Assembly (NCBI RefSeq): GCF_937949835.1
Contig: NZ_CALEDC010000164.1
Location: 1 to 8,544 of the forward strand
Length of the DNA stretch: 8,544 nt
Origin: an uncultured Campylobacter sp.
GTDB taxonomy: Bacteria; Campylobacterota; Campylobacteria; Campylobacterales; Campylobacteraceae
Direction: 5' to 3'
Of this stretch, positions 1 through 5,861 are shown piece after piece (position 1 is the stretch's first letter; each line of letters begins with the position of its first letter). Under the pieces are notes generated by a model. That model was not told the DNA's origin. It did not search any database and saw only the letters and a program-made list of their open reading frames with translations. The translations under genes were made by a program, and so were the position numbers.

Positions 1-549
1 CACTGCAATAATGCCTGATTTAAACCTATACAATATATACTTTTTAAATTTGAATCCGTTGAGTGCTAAGAAAATGAAATGATGTAGCATGGTGATTAAA
101 AAGAATATTGGACTTACCAAATACCTAACCATTCTCTTTCTCCTATTTTTTATATCTTTGATCCATATATTTACGTCTTGCTCATTGTATGGTATCAACG
201 CCCAAGTTACCGATACGAGATCGTCTTTTTGTAAAATTTCGGTTTTAAATTTCATATGTTCGTCTATATAGTCGAATGAAATTTTATCATCATAAAATTT
301 TGTAAAAAACTTATTGTAAAATTCTTGATAGGCTATTTTTATCTCCCAAAAAATACTAAATAAAATTCCGAAAATCCCTAGCGTTAATGACGCCCTTCTC
401 ATCATTTCTTTATGCGGATCCAGCTCCGGCGTTAAATTTAGCAAGACAAAAGACAAGAATATAAGCATGCACATGATTTTATTTGATATAGTAAGCCTAA
501 AAAAGTAGTCGTTTTCTATGATTATCGGCTCTTTCTCGAAGTCTTTCAT
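1..549 (-). CDS. Unknown membrane protein, low GC, C-terminus cut by window edge
   Basis: The frame is open for 183 codons from ATG 549-547 to base 1 without a stop, so the gene is partial at its 3' end. I do not recognise a family. The protein starts MKDFEKEPIII and is rich in Phe, Ile, Lys and Tyr. Three hydrophobic stretches are visible: residues about 25-40 (IMCMLIFLSFVLLNL), 53-69 (ASLTLGIFGILFSIFWE) and 143-164 (YLVSPIFFLITMLHHFIFLA). A charged region of about 70 residues separates the second and third and carries the basic patch KNRRKRM (134-140) just before the third. This suggests an integral inner-membrane protein with a soluble loop. The start is well supported by AGGGGG five bases upstream. 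GC is about 31% by hand count, well below the rest of the window, which suggests an accessory or acquired gene. The coding call rests on the long open frame, the ribosome binding site and the coherent membrane pattern; function is unknown. Confidence 0.72.
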   Translation of the reverse strand, partial: MKDFEKEPIIIENDYFFRLTISNKIMCMLIFLSFVLLNLTPELDPHKEMMRRASLTLGIFGILFSIFWEIKIAYQEFYNKFFTKFYDDKISFDYIDEHMKFKTEILQKDDLVSVTWALIPYNEQDVNIWIKDIKNRRKRMVRYLVSPIFFLITMLHHFIFLALNGFKFKKYILYRFKSGIIAV

Positions 550-554
550 AATAT

Positions 555-560
555 CCCCCT
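555..560 (-). promoter_or_regulatory. Shine-Dalgarno site of the left-edge membrane gene
   Basis: On the minus strand the bases read AGGGGG, followed by a five-base spacer and ATG at 549. This is the strongest ribosome binding site in the window. It fixes the start of the 183-codon open frame and is a main reason to regard that frame as a real gene. Confidence 0.65.
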
Positions 561-578
561 GTTTTAAAATCGCGCATA

Positions 579-653
579 ATTTTATCTTAACGACGCTGTG
601 CGAGGGATTAAAATTTCAGCCTTGCCGCACCTCATTAAATTTTTAAAATTATA
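579..653 (-). promoter_or_regulatory. Candidate -10 elements for the left-edge membrane gene
   Basis: Two minus-strand -10 candidates lie upstream of the gene starting at 549. A perfect TATAAT occupies 648-653, preceded by AT-rich sequence, and would give a leader of about 90 bases. A closer TAAAAT occupies 579-584, within GATAAAAT, and would give a leader of about 25 bases. Campylobacter sigma-70 promoters usually lack a -35 box, so only the -10 can be judged. I cannot choose between the two from sequence alone. Confidence 0.35.
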
Positions 654-797
654 TTTATATGCATATGCCGATTATTCAAAGACAAACTTCCCGCTCGTTT
701 TCGATAGAATTTTAAAATTTCGATTTAAATTTCTAGCCCATGCAGAAAATGCGCTTTAATCCAAAAAGCATAGAAAAACGCAGCCTTGCACAGAAAT

Positions 798-1631
798 TCA
801 AGCGCTTTGTCGCTCGCCACCTCTTTTAAATTTAGCGTCCAAAAATACGCAGAATTTCACGCCGTATAGGTAGAAAATCCAGCTTATGTAGATCCACAGA
901 AAGAAAAATAGCGCGACCGAAAACGAGCCGTAGATGCTAAGATAGGTTTTGTTATAAAAGACGTATTGCGCAAAAACCAGTCTTGAAAGCCACCATAAAA
1001 TCGATGCTACGAGCGATGAGGCAAGCACTGCTTTTGCGCGGATCTCGCGGTTGATTGCCGTAGCATAAGTAATCGCAAAGATCCCCCAAACGATTAAGTA
1101 GGGTAGAATTTTAAGCAAATTTATCCAGCTCGTAAACTCGGTTTTATTTAGTAGCTCCTGAAGCTCGCCGCTGATATAAAACGACGCTCCAAGCCCCACA
1201 GGAGCGAGCGTCATCAGAGTCCAGTAGGTGCTTAGACTCTTAAAAAAGCTCCGCTCGGGCGAATGCGAAATGCGCGCAATTATCGCTTCAAAATCTCCGA
1301 AAAACAGCACCGACGTAACTAACACTGCGCAAAAGCCCGTTACGCCAAGGCTTAGCCCGTTAGCCATAAATTCCTCGATATAGTGTGCCATGCTCGCTTG
1401 ATTTGCAGGCAGGAAGTTTGAAAAAATAAAGCCCATAATCTTATCGTAGTAGCCTTTGAAGCTTGGCAGCTGCATAAAGACGCTAAGCGAGACCATCAGC
1501 ACCGGCAGTAGCGCCAAAATCGTGTGAAAGCTAAGGCTTGATGCATGGTGCATGAGCTCGGTATCGTAGAGGCGGAAGAAATTTTTGAGTCGGTTTTGCG
1601 CTTGCATAAGTGCAGGTATTAGTTTTTTCAT
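798..1631 (-). CDS. YihY/virulence factor BrkB family inner-membrane protein
   Basis: A complete 277-residue integral membrane protein of the YihY/BrkB family, whose usual length is about 270-300. Six hydrophobic segments fit the family: about 31-53, 93-113, 136-156, 174-193, 201-221 and 236-264. Family hallmarks visible are the early segment SSLSFHTILALLPVL, equivalent to the usual LAFY..L.L.P stretch, and YGS at 234-236 directly before the last hydrophobic segment. The N-terminus (MKKLIPALMQAQNRLKNFFR) is basic and amphipathic and the C-terminus (KFKRGGERQSA) is basic, so both ends are probably cytoplasmic. Molecular function is unknown. Older annotations as ribonuclease BN are considered wrong for this family; the BrkB name comes from a Bordetella serum-resistance study. 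It is transcribed away from the receptor gene, and no Shine-Dalgarno site is seen before the ATG at 1631. Confidence 0.88.
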   Translation of the reverse strand: MKKLIPALMQAQNRLKNFFRLYDTELMHHASSLSFHTILALLPVLMVSLSVFMQLPSFKGYYDKIMGFIFSNFLPANQASMAHYIEEFMANGLSLGVTGFCAVLVTSVLFFGDFEAIIARISHSPERSFFKSLSTYWTLMTLAPVGLGASFYISGELQELLNKTEFTSWINLLKILPYLIVWGIFAITYATAINREIRAKAVLASSLVASILWWLSRLVFAQYVFYNKTYLSIYGSFSVALFFFLWIYISWIFYLYGVKFCVFLDAKFKRGGERQSA

Positions 1632-1638
1632 ACGGGCG

Positions 1639-1657
1639 ATTTTACATTAAAATTTTA
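1639..1657 (-). promoter_or_regulatory. Candidate -10 elements of the YihY-family gene
   Basis: On the minus strand TAAAAT occurs at 1639-1644 (in TGTAAAAT) and again at 1652-1657 (in TCTAAAAT). The nearer box ends seven bases before the ATG, so transcription from it would start at or next to the start codon. The farther box would leave a leader of roughly 14 bases. No Shine-Dalgarno sequence is visible in either leader (the bases before ATG are TCGCCCGT), consistent with a leaderless or nearly leaderless message. This is inference from spacing. Confidence 0.35.
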
Positions 1658-1743
1658 GAATTTCATATAAATTTGCGCAATTTTTCTTTTGTATCGTGGT
1701 ATATCGTCTATGAAATTTAAAGCTAAAAAATGCGACTACAAAT

Positions 1744-1757
1744 ATATAAATTTATAT
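1744..1757. promoter_or_regulatory. 14-bp perfect palindrome, possible operator or -10 of the receptor gene
   Basis: ATATAAATTTATAT reads the same on both strands and lies in the divergent region between the YihY-family gene and the receptor gene. It contains TATAAA at 1745-1750, which could act as a plus-strand -10 with a leader of about 80-100 bases. AT-only palindromes arise easily in this AAATTT-rich background, so an operator role is weakly supported. Confidence 0.25.
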
Positions 1758-1761
1758 CTCG

Positions 1762-1776
1762 AATTTAGTCTAAATT
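1762..1776. promoter_or_regulatory. 15-bp inverted repeat (7-1-7), candidate operator upstream of the receptor gene
   Basis: AATTTAG-T-CTAAATT is a perfect 7-1-7 inverted repeat. It overlaps a second palindrome, CTAAATTTAG (1770-1779). The 7-1-7 geometry is that of Fur boxes, but the bases do not match the usual TGATAAT-n-ATTATCA half-sites. It sits about 64 bases before the ATG at 1840 and just upstream of a possible -10 (TAATAT, 1791-1796), a position suited to repression or activation. Whether Fur or another regulator binds is inference. Confidence 0.33.
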
Positions 1777-1790
1777 TAGGAAAGTTTTTC

Positions 1791-1817
1791 TAATATGCTA
1801 AAAAATAATATTAAATA
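1791..1817 (+). promoter_or_regulatory. Candidate -10 and weak Fur-box-like sequence before the receptor gene
   Basis: TAATAT at 1791-1796 follows a short T-run (GTTTTTC), the arrangement common in Campylobacter promoters, and would give a leader of about 35-55 bases. Just downstream, bases 1803-1817 agree with the published epsilonproteobacterial Fur motif TAATAATnATTATTA at 11 of 14 specified positions by hand alignment. Because the region is almost all A and T, much of that agreement is expected by chance. Confidence 0.25.
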
Positions 1818-1827
1818 TATCCATAAC

Positions 1828-1852
1828 GAAGGGAAAATAATGGAACGAAGGA
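1828..1852 (+). promoter_or_regulatory. Tandem Shine-Dalgarno sites that leave the receptor start ambiguous
   Basis: GAAGGG at 1828-1833 precedes ATG 1840 by six bases, and GAAGGA at 1847-1852 precedes the in-frame ATG 1858 by five bases. Either start leaves a workable signal peptide: the longer form only adds MERRKT to an already basic N-terminus. The two sites make initiation at 1795 unlikely. Confidence 0.5.
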
Positions 1853-4107
1853 AAACGATGAAATTTAAAATTTCATTAGCGGCATGTATGTGCCTACTAT
1901 GCAGCAGTTTGGCTGTAGCGCAAAGTGGCGGTAATTCTGCGCCTGAAAAGTCGCAGAATATGGGCGTAATCGAGGTAAATTCCGTCGGCGATAATATCAG
2001 CGAGAGCGGCATCGACGAGGGCTTTTTGAGCAAAAACGTGCAACAAGGCCTGCTTGCGGGCAAGCGCGCTTTGGATCTTCCCTATCAGATCAACACGATC
2101 AGTAAGGAGATCATGAACCACCAAGGCGTCACCGGCTACGAGGAGGCTGTCAAATACTTCCCGTCCGCACAGATTCAGATGCGTGGCGGCGCTACGGTCG
2201 GACGCCCGCAGACGCGTGGCTTTGAGGGCAGCGTCGTAGGCAACAGCTTCTGGGACGGCTTCTATACGATTTCGACGACGGCGATTCCGATGGCGATGTT
2301 TGAGAGCTTTCAGGTGCAAAACGGCGTCGCAGGCTCGCTCTACGGCGCGCAAAACCCAGTGGGCATTTTCAGCTACACGCGCAAGCGCCCGGTAAAAGAT
2401 CAATACATAATTTGGAGCGATTATATGTCGCGAAGCAACCTAGGTCTTGGTCTTGATCTATCCGATAAATTTGAAAAATTTGGCTACCGCGCGGTATTTT
2501 ACGGATCAAACGGCGACAGACAACCGAAGGGCTCAAATTTGCAGCGCCGCTTAGCCAGCGTCACGATGGAATTTTATCCTACGGGCGATCTAACGTTCGA
2601 GACCGCGGCTAGCTATTACGAGCACAATACCAAGGGCTTTGCGGGGCAGTTTGCTCTCGGCGTGCGAGACGGTAAAATCGTAGACGGCATGGAGCTTCCA
2701 AAGGCTGTGGATTCTTCAAAACGCGGTCTTGGGCAGAGCTTTGGAGGAATGCATCTAAAAACCACTACCGCAAGCGCGAAATTTAAATTTACGCCTACCG
2801 ATAAATGGTATTTAGAGGGCGGCTTTCAGTTTCAGCGCGCCGATCGTGATACTCATGGCGTTGTAAATTATATCTTGCCTAGCACACATCCGCAATATAC
2901 AAAGCCTGGCGATTATCAAACCAGACACAGCGGCGGTGCTACGGCAGCATATAGATTCGATCTGCCAAGCGGCTATCTCAAGGCTAATACGCAGTTTAAC
3001 ACGGGCGATATCGAGCACGATTTCAGCGTGCAGACCAACGAATATCACTGGACGCAGGATAGATATAAGATCGCGAGCACCAACTACACTTCACCTACTA
3101 TAGGTAATATCTACGATCCTAAAATTCTAAATTACACCGGTGCTAGGCGCGGAAGCGGGCTATATCACTACGCTGTTTTGGATATGTATAACGTCTCTAT
3201 GCTAGACGATATCACGATAAACGATAAATTTGATGTGATGCTAAGCGCTTCAAATGCTTGGATGAAGTCGAAGGCGTATAATAACGCGCAGCAAAGGCTA
3301 GTGAAAAACTACGACAAGTCGGGGCTTAGCTGGGCGGCTAGCTTTATCTTTCATCCGGTGCAGGACGCTAGCATCTACTACACCTACGCAGATAGCTTGC
3401 AGCAGGGCTCTACCTATGTTTATAAGAGTGGCCCGCATAACGGCGAGGTCGCCTCTACATCTCCGTATCGCTCCAAGCAGCACGAGATCGGCGCTAAGAT
3501 CCGCGTAGCCGATATGATCGATTTTAGCGTGGCGTATTTTGATATCCGCAGACCTATCGCGTATCTAAATAGCTCTACGGGGCTTTATGGCATAAACGGC
3601 GAGCAGCGCAACCGCGGATTTGAGTTTATGAGCGGCGGACGAATTACGCAAAATTTAAGCGTGCTAGGAGGGTTTACCTACATCGATCCTAAGATGCATA
3701 ACGTAAGCATCGCGGGCGCTAACCGCAAGGTCGCAAACGGCATCCCTAAGATCAATGCAAATTTAATGCTTGATTACGTGATCCCCGGCACCGATAAGCT
3801 TGCGATCAGTACAAATTTCCACTACACCGGCAAGATGTATCTGGATGATCTAAACACCCAGCACACGCCTAGCTTTTTCGTTACCGATATCGGCATTAGA
3901 TATACGAGCGAGCATCTTTTAGGCGATAAGACCACTCTGCGCTTCAATGTAAATAACGTATTTAACAAAAAATACTGGGCGGGAATGTATCCTGCGAGCG
4001 CCGACGGTGCGGGCGGACTTAACGTAACCAGCGTACTAGGCTCGGCAAACGGCGTAACGCTGGGCGAGAGCAGAAGCTTCATGCTCTCTGCGGAGGTGAA
4101 ATTTTAA
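1840..4107 (+). CDS. TonB-dependent outer-membrane receptor, siderophore-receptor class
   Basis: A complete outer-membrane gated channel that would import an iron-siderophore or similar complex using TonB-ExbB-ExbD energy. From ATG 1840 it is 755 residues. ATG 1858 (MKFKISLAA..., 749 residues) is an equally good start because both have a Shine-Dalgarno site (GAAGGG and GAAGGA). A frame ATG at 1795 is less likely, because its only purine-rich site lies about ten bases away. In numbering from 1858, residues 1-21 form a signal peptide with probable cleavage after AVA, GVIEV at 36-40 is a TonB-box candidate, about 50-180 form the plug ending in SYTRKRP, and the rest is the beta barrel. The C-terminus has FNVNNVFNKKYW and ends GESRSFMLSAEVKF with a terminal Phe, as outer-membrane barrels do. 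The usual plug motif VEVLKGP is altered to FQVQNGVAG. No transport partners lie beside it, and the substrate cannot be named. Confidence 0.9.
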   Translation: MERRKTMKFKISLAACMCLLCSSLAVAQSGGNSAPEKSQNMGVIEVNSVGDNISESGIDEGFLSKNVQQGLLAGKRALDLPYQINTISKEIMNHQGVTGYEEAVKYFPSAQIQMRGGATVGRPQTRGFEGSVVGNSFWDGFYTISTTAIPMAMFESFQVQNGVAGSLYGAQNPVGIFSYTRKRPVKDQYIIWSDYMSRSNLGLGLDLSDKFEKFGYRAVFYGSNGDRQPKGSNLQRRLASVTMEFYPTGDLTFETAASYYEHNTKGFAGQFALGVRDGKIVDGMELPKAVDSSKRGLGQSFGGMHLKTTTASAKFKFTPTDKWYLEGGFQFQRADRDTHGVVNYILPSTHPQYTKPGDYQTRHSGGATAAYRFDLPSGYLKANTQFNTGDIEHDFSVQTNEYHWTQDRYKIASTNYTSPTIGNIYDPKILNYTGARRGSGLYHYAVLDMYNVSMLDDITINDKFDVMLSASNAWMKSKAYNNAQQRLVKNYDKSGLSWAASFIFHPVQDASIYYTYADSLQQGSTYVYKSGPHNGEVASTSPYRSKQHEIGAKIRVADMIDFSVAYFDIRRPIAYLNSSTGLYGINGEQRNRGFEFMSGGRITQNLSVLGGFTYIDPKMHNVSIAGANRKVANGIPKINANLMLDYVIPGTDKLAISTNFHYTGKMYLDDLNTQHTPSFFVTDIGIRYTSEHLLGDKTTLRFNVNNVFNKKYWAGMYPASADGAGGLNVTSVLGSANGVTLGESRSFMLSAEVKF

Positions 4108-4134
4108 AATCTAGCGGGTTTAAAATTTCTGCTT

Positions 4135-4165
4135 AAGCGGCGCAAATGATTATGGCGCCGCTTTT
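4135..4165 (+). terminator. Intrinsic terminator after the receptor gene
   Basis: A perfect 9-bp stem pairs AAGCGGCGC (4135-4143) with GCGCCGCTT (4155-4163). The loop has 11 bases, and a T-run (4162-4165) is followed by AT-rich sequence. Seven of the nine pairs are G-C. It begins 28 bases past the receptor stop and is positioned to end that transcript, so the receptor gene is probably a single-gene transcription unit. Confidence 0.8.
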
Positions 4166-4366
4166 AAATTTATGAAATTTTATCGCTCTAAGTAGCAAGA
4201 CTAAATTTAACGAGGCTTGTTTTAATTCATTTTAAAATTTAAGCCTTGGATTTTGAAATTTTAAACCTTGATTTTAAAATTTCGATCTTTAAATTTTTAA
4301 GTCGCCGCGCCTCAGCTTGCCTGCAAAATTTATCCGCGCGCGGTTTAAAATTTAGCCGTTTTTGGT
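4166..4366. other. AT-rich spacer with degenerate repeats and a GC palindrome
   Basis: No gene is visible here. The stretch is dominated by TTTAAAATTT-like words. Two adjacent units of about 22 bases, 4241-4262 (beginning AAGCCTTGGATTTTG) and 4263-4284 (beginning AAACCTTGATTTTA), are similar with one indel, and a looser copy precedes them at about 4212-4240. Near the right end CCGCGCGCGG (4334-4343) is a perfect 10-bp palindrome about 23 bases upstream of the next promoter's -10 box; CCGCGC also occurs at 4304-4309. Confidence 0.45.
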
Positions 4367-4372
4367 TATAAT
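4367..4372 (+). promoter_or_regulatory. -10 box of the COG3400 gene
   Basis: A consensus TATAAT, in the context TTTTTGGTTATAATC, is preceded by a T-run and lies 27 bases before the ATG at 4400. Transcription would start near 4379, leaving a leader of about 20 bases that carries the ribosome binding site GGAG at 4392-4395. This fits the usual Campylobacter housekeeping promoter, which relies on the -10 element. Confidence 0.65.
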
Positions 4373-4399
4373 CTTTGCAAAACCACGAAACGGAGAGCA

Positions 4400-5818
4400 A
4401 TGAAACAAGTTTTAATCATCGCAAGCGGAAAGTTTGCGCGCCATTTTTTATCCAAAGTTTGTAAAATCAAAGATGTCATCAGATCATATCGCGTCATAGC
4501 TAAAAATACGGATGCCGTGCCCGCAGAGCTTGAAAACGAGTCAAATTTTTCGGTCGAAATTTTTGATCCTACTAGCATTGAGCGGTTGCGCGTGGTGCTA
4601 GCAGGAGAGGAATTTGACCGCTGCATAGTGATAATGGAGGATGAATTTGACACTAAAGTAACGCTTGAAAATTTAAAGACGCTCGCTCCGGATTTAGAGC
4701 TTTACGTGGCCGATTTTTGGGGACTTTTGCGCGAAAATAAAAATGAAGCTCACGTAAAAATCGTAAATACCCTTGCGCTAAATTCCTCGCGCTTCATCGG
4801 TTTTTTGCCCGATAGCCCCGTTTTTGCTGATAATATCGGGCTTGGGCGCGGAGAGATAATGGAGGTAAAAGTGCCCGTAGGAAGCTCGTTTGCGTATAAA
4901 AAAATCAGTACGCTTTCTAATGCCAAATATCAAATTCCGATGATCTACCGTCACAATAATTACATCGTAACGACGCCCGGCTCGAGGATATATCCGAATG
5001 ATACGATCTTAGTCGTTGGTGAGCCTAGTGCGCTGCGAGCGGTGTTTGCTGAAGTAAAAAAGCAAAGCGGGCAATTTCCATCGCCGTTTGGGCTAAATAT
5101 TTTCGCGCTAATCGATATGAAAAAAATGAGCGGCGACGAGATAGCTAGGACGGTTAGGGCGCTTGAGTTTTTGGATTTGCATATTAGAAATCATAAAATT
5201 TATCTGCGAATTTTAAATCCTCTGCTAAACGACGCTTTTAGCGAGCTTAAGGCGCTGTGCGAGCGAGATAAATTTGAAATTCTCATCGATTACTCGGGCG
5301 AGCTAAATTTAAAGCGCGACGTGAGCGAAAATAAAGCGGGTTTGGTAGTTTGCTCAAGCGGAGTTTTTGAGGCGAAAAAAGCAGCACTTAAAGCGCTTGA
5401 AATTCCGGTGTTAAGCCTTGGAGAGGGCGAGCTAAAAGATGTGCGTAAAAGCGTCGTGCTAAGTGCCGGCGAGCGGCTTCGCGAGGAATCAAGTATCGTC
5501 TTTGACATCAGCTCGCAGCTAGGGCTAGACGTGTATTTGTATCTTTTCGGCGAGAGCGAAAAGGGCGAGTTTGCGCAAAGCTACGTGAGCTTATCGAAGC
5601 TTTTTAAGCAGAGTTTATTCGTGATTCCTTGCGAGCGACAAAATCCGATTTTAGCGCTAGGCAGCGAGCGAGATCTGCTGCAGTTCGTGCCATTTAATGA
5701 TAGAATTTTGGCGCGCAAGCTCACGTCGATTTTCAATCAGGATTTGGATCAGATGTATTTTAAACTCGGCAAAAATCATCAAATTTTCGTTCCGAGCGAT
5801 TACGGGTATGAAAAGTAA
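4400..5818 (+). CDS. COG3400 family protein: TrkA_N-like and RCK_C-like domains with C-terminal extension
   Basis: A complete 472-residue, apparently soluble cytoplasmic protein. Residues 1 to about 125 look like a Rossmann-type TrkA_N/RCK_N domain: VLIIASGKFARHF at 4-16 sits where the GxGxxG loop would be, and alternating hydrophobic strands follow (RCIVIMED, LELYVAD). Residues about 150-220 (beginning GEIMEVKVPVGSSF, ending NDTILVVGEPSALRAVF) match the RCK_C/TrkA_C pattern that binds ligands in potassium transport regulators. The remaining 250 residues form an alpha/beta region I cannot assign. The glycine loop is degenerate (S-G-K-F), so NAD binding cannot be assumed. By family analogy it may regulate ion transport, but no Trk/Ktr membrane subunit lies beside it and the role is unproven. 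It has its own promoter and ends 43 bases before aroB. As I recall, this neighbourhood recurs in Campylobacter. Confidence 0.85.
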   Translation: MKQVLIIASGKFARHFLSKVCKIKDVIRSYRVIAKNTDAVPAELENESNFSVEIFDPTSIERLRVVLAGEEFDRCIVIMEDEFDTKVTLENLKTLAPDLELYVADFWGLLRENKNEAHVKIVNTLALNSSRFIGFLPDSPVFADNIGLGRGEIMEVKVPVGSSFAYKKISTLSNAKYQIPMIYRHNNYIVTTPGSRIYPNDTILVVGEPSALRAVFAEVKKQSGQFPSPFGLNIFALIDMKKMSGDEIARTVRALEFLDLHIRNHKIYLRILNPLLNDAFSELKALCERDKFEILIDYSGELNLKRDVSENKAGLVVCSSGVFEAKKAALKALEIPVLSLGEGELKDVRKSVVLSAGERLREESSIVFDISSQLGLDVYLYLFGESEKGEFAQSYVSLSKLFKQSLFVIPCERQNPILALGSERDLLQFVPFNDRILARKLTSIFNQDLDQMYFKLGKNHQIFVPSDYGYEK

Positions 5819-5828
5819 TCGAAATTTA

Positions 5829-5837
5829 TGTTACAAT
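5829..5837 (+). promoter_or_regulatory. Extended -10 promoter candidate for aroB-mscS
   Basis: TGTTACAAT contains an extended -10 (TG, one base, then TACAAT) and lies 24 bases upstream of the aroB ATG. The predicted start of transcription is near 5844, before the ribosome binding site AAAGG at 5850-5854. It would let aroB and the channel gene be transcribed independently of the COG3400 gene, although read-through is also likely because no terminator lies in the 43-base gap. Confidence 0.45.
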
Positions 5838-5861
5838 TACCCAAAAATCAAAGGCTAGCGT

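Larger units (their letters stand above)
550..797. other. Intergenic region between two minus-strand genes
   Basis: This gap of 248 bases lies between the stop of the YihY-family gene and the start of the left-edge membrane gene. It holds the promoter candidates and ribosome binding site listed separately, plus the 10-bp palindrome ATATGCATAT at 657-666. No convincing intrinsic terminator for the upstream gene is visible; the best is a weak GCA/TGC hairpin followed by five T on the minus strand just after the stop. The small open frames here (12-26 codons) have no supporting signals. Confidence 0.5.

Noticed and set aside
89..271. Plus-strand 60-codon frame that looks like a small lipoprotein (hydrophobic stretch then FTSC)
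   Set aside because: It lies wholly opposite the 183-codon minus-strand membrane gene. Its hydrophobic stretch is the antisense image of that gene's AT-rich codons, and it has no ribosome binding site.
555..560. Run of five C as a phase-variable tract
   Set aside because: Campylobacter contingency tracts are usually eight or more G/C. This short run is explained by the Shine-Dalgarno site of the minus-strand gene.
798..1631. Annotation of the YihY-family gene as ribonuclease BN (rbn)
   Set aside because: The protein is a multi-pass membrane protein. The RNase BN activity of E. coli belongs to the unrelated ElaC/RNase Z family, so the old label should not be carried over.
1876..1890. Lipobox LAAC in the receptor signal peptide, suggesting a lipidated receptor
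   Set aside because: Cleavage there would leave a hydrophobic core of only about five residues after the basic start. The standard AVA-Q site with a full-length hydrophobic core fits an outer-membrane barrel far better. The three cysteines in the signal peptide are odd but probably without consequence.
1776..2403. Minus-strand frames of 95 and 168 codons opposite the receptor N-terminus
   Set aside because: They are antisense to an unambiguous receptor plug domain, have no family resemblance, and their Arg/Ala-rich composition is what GC-rich codons give when read backwards.
2812..4082. Minus-strand frames of 61-86 codons within the receptor barrel
   Set aside because: They are short, unsupported and antisense to conserved barrel and C-terminal motifs.
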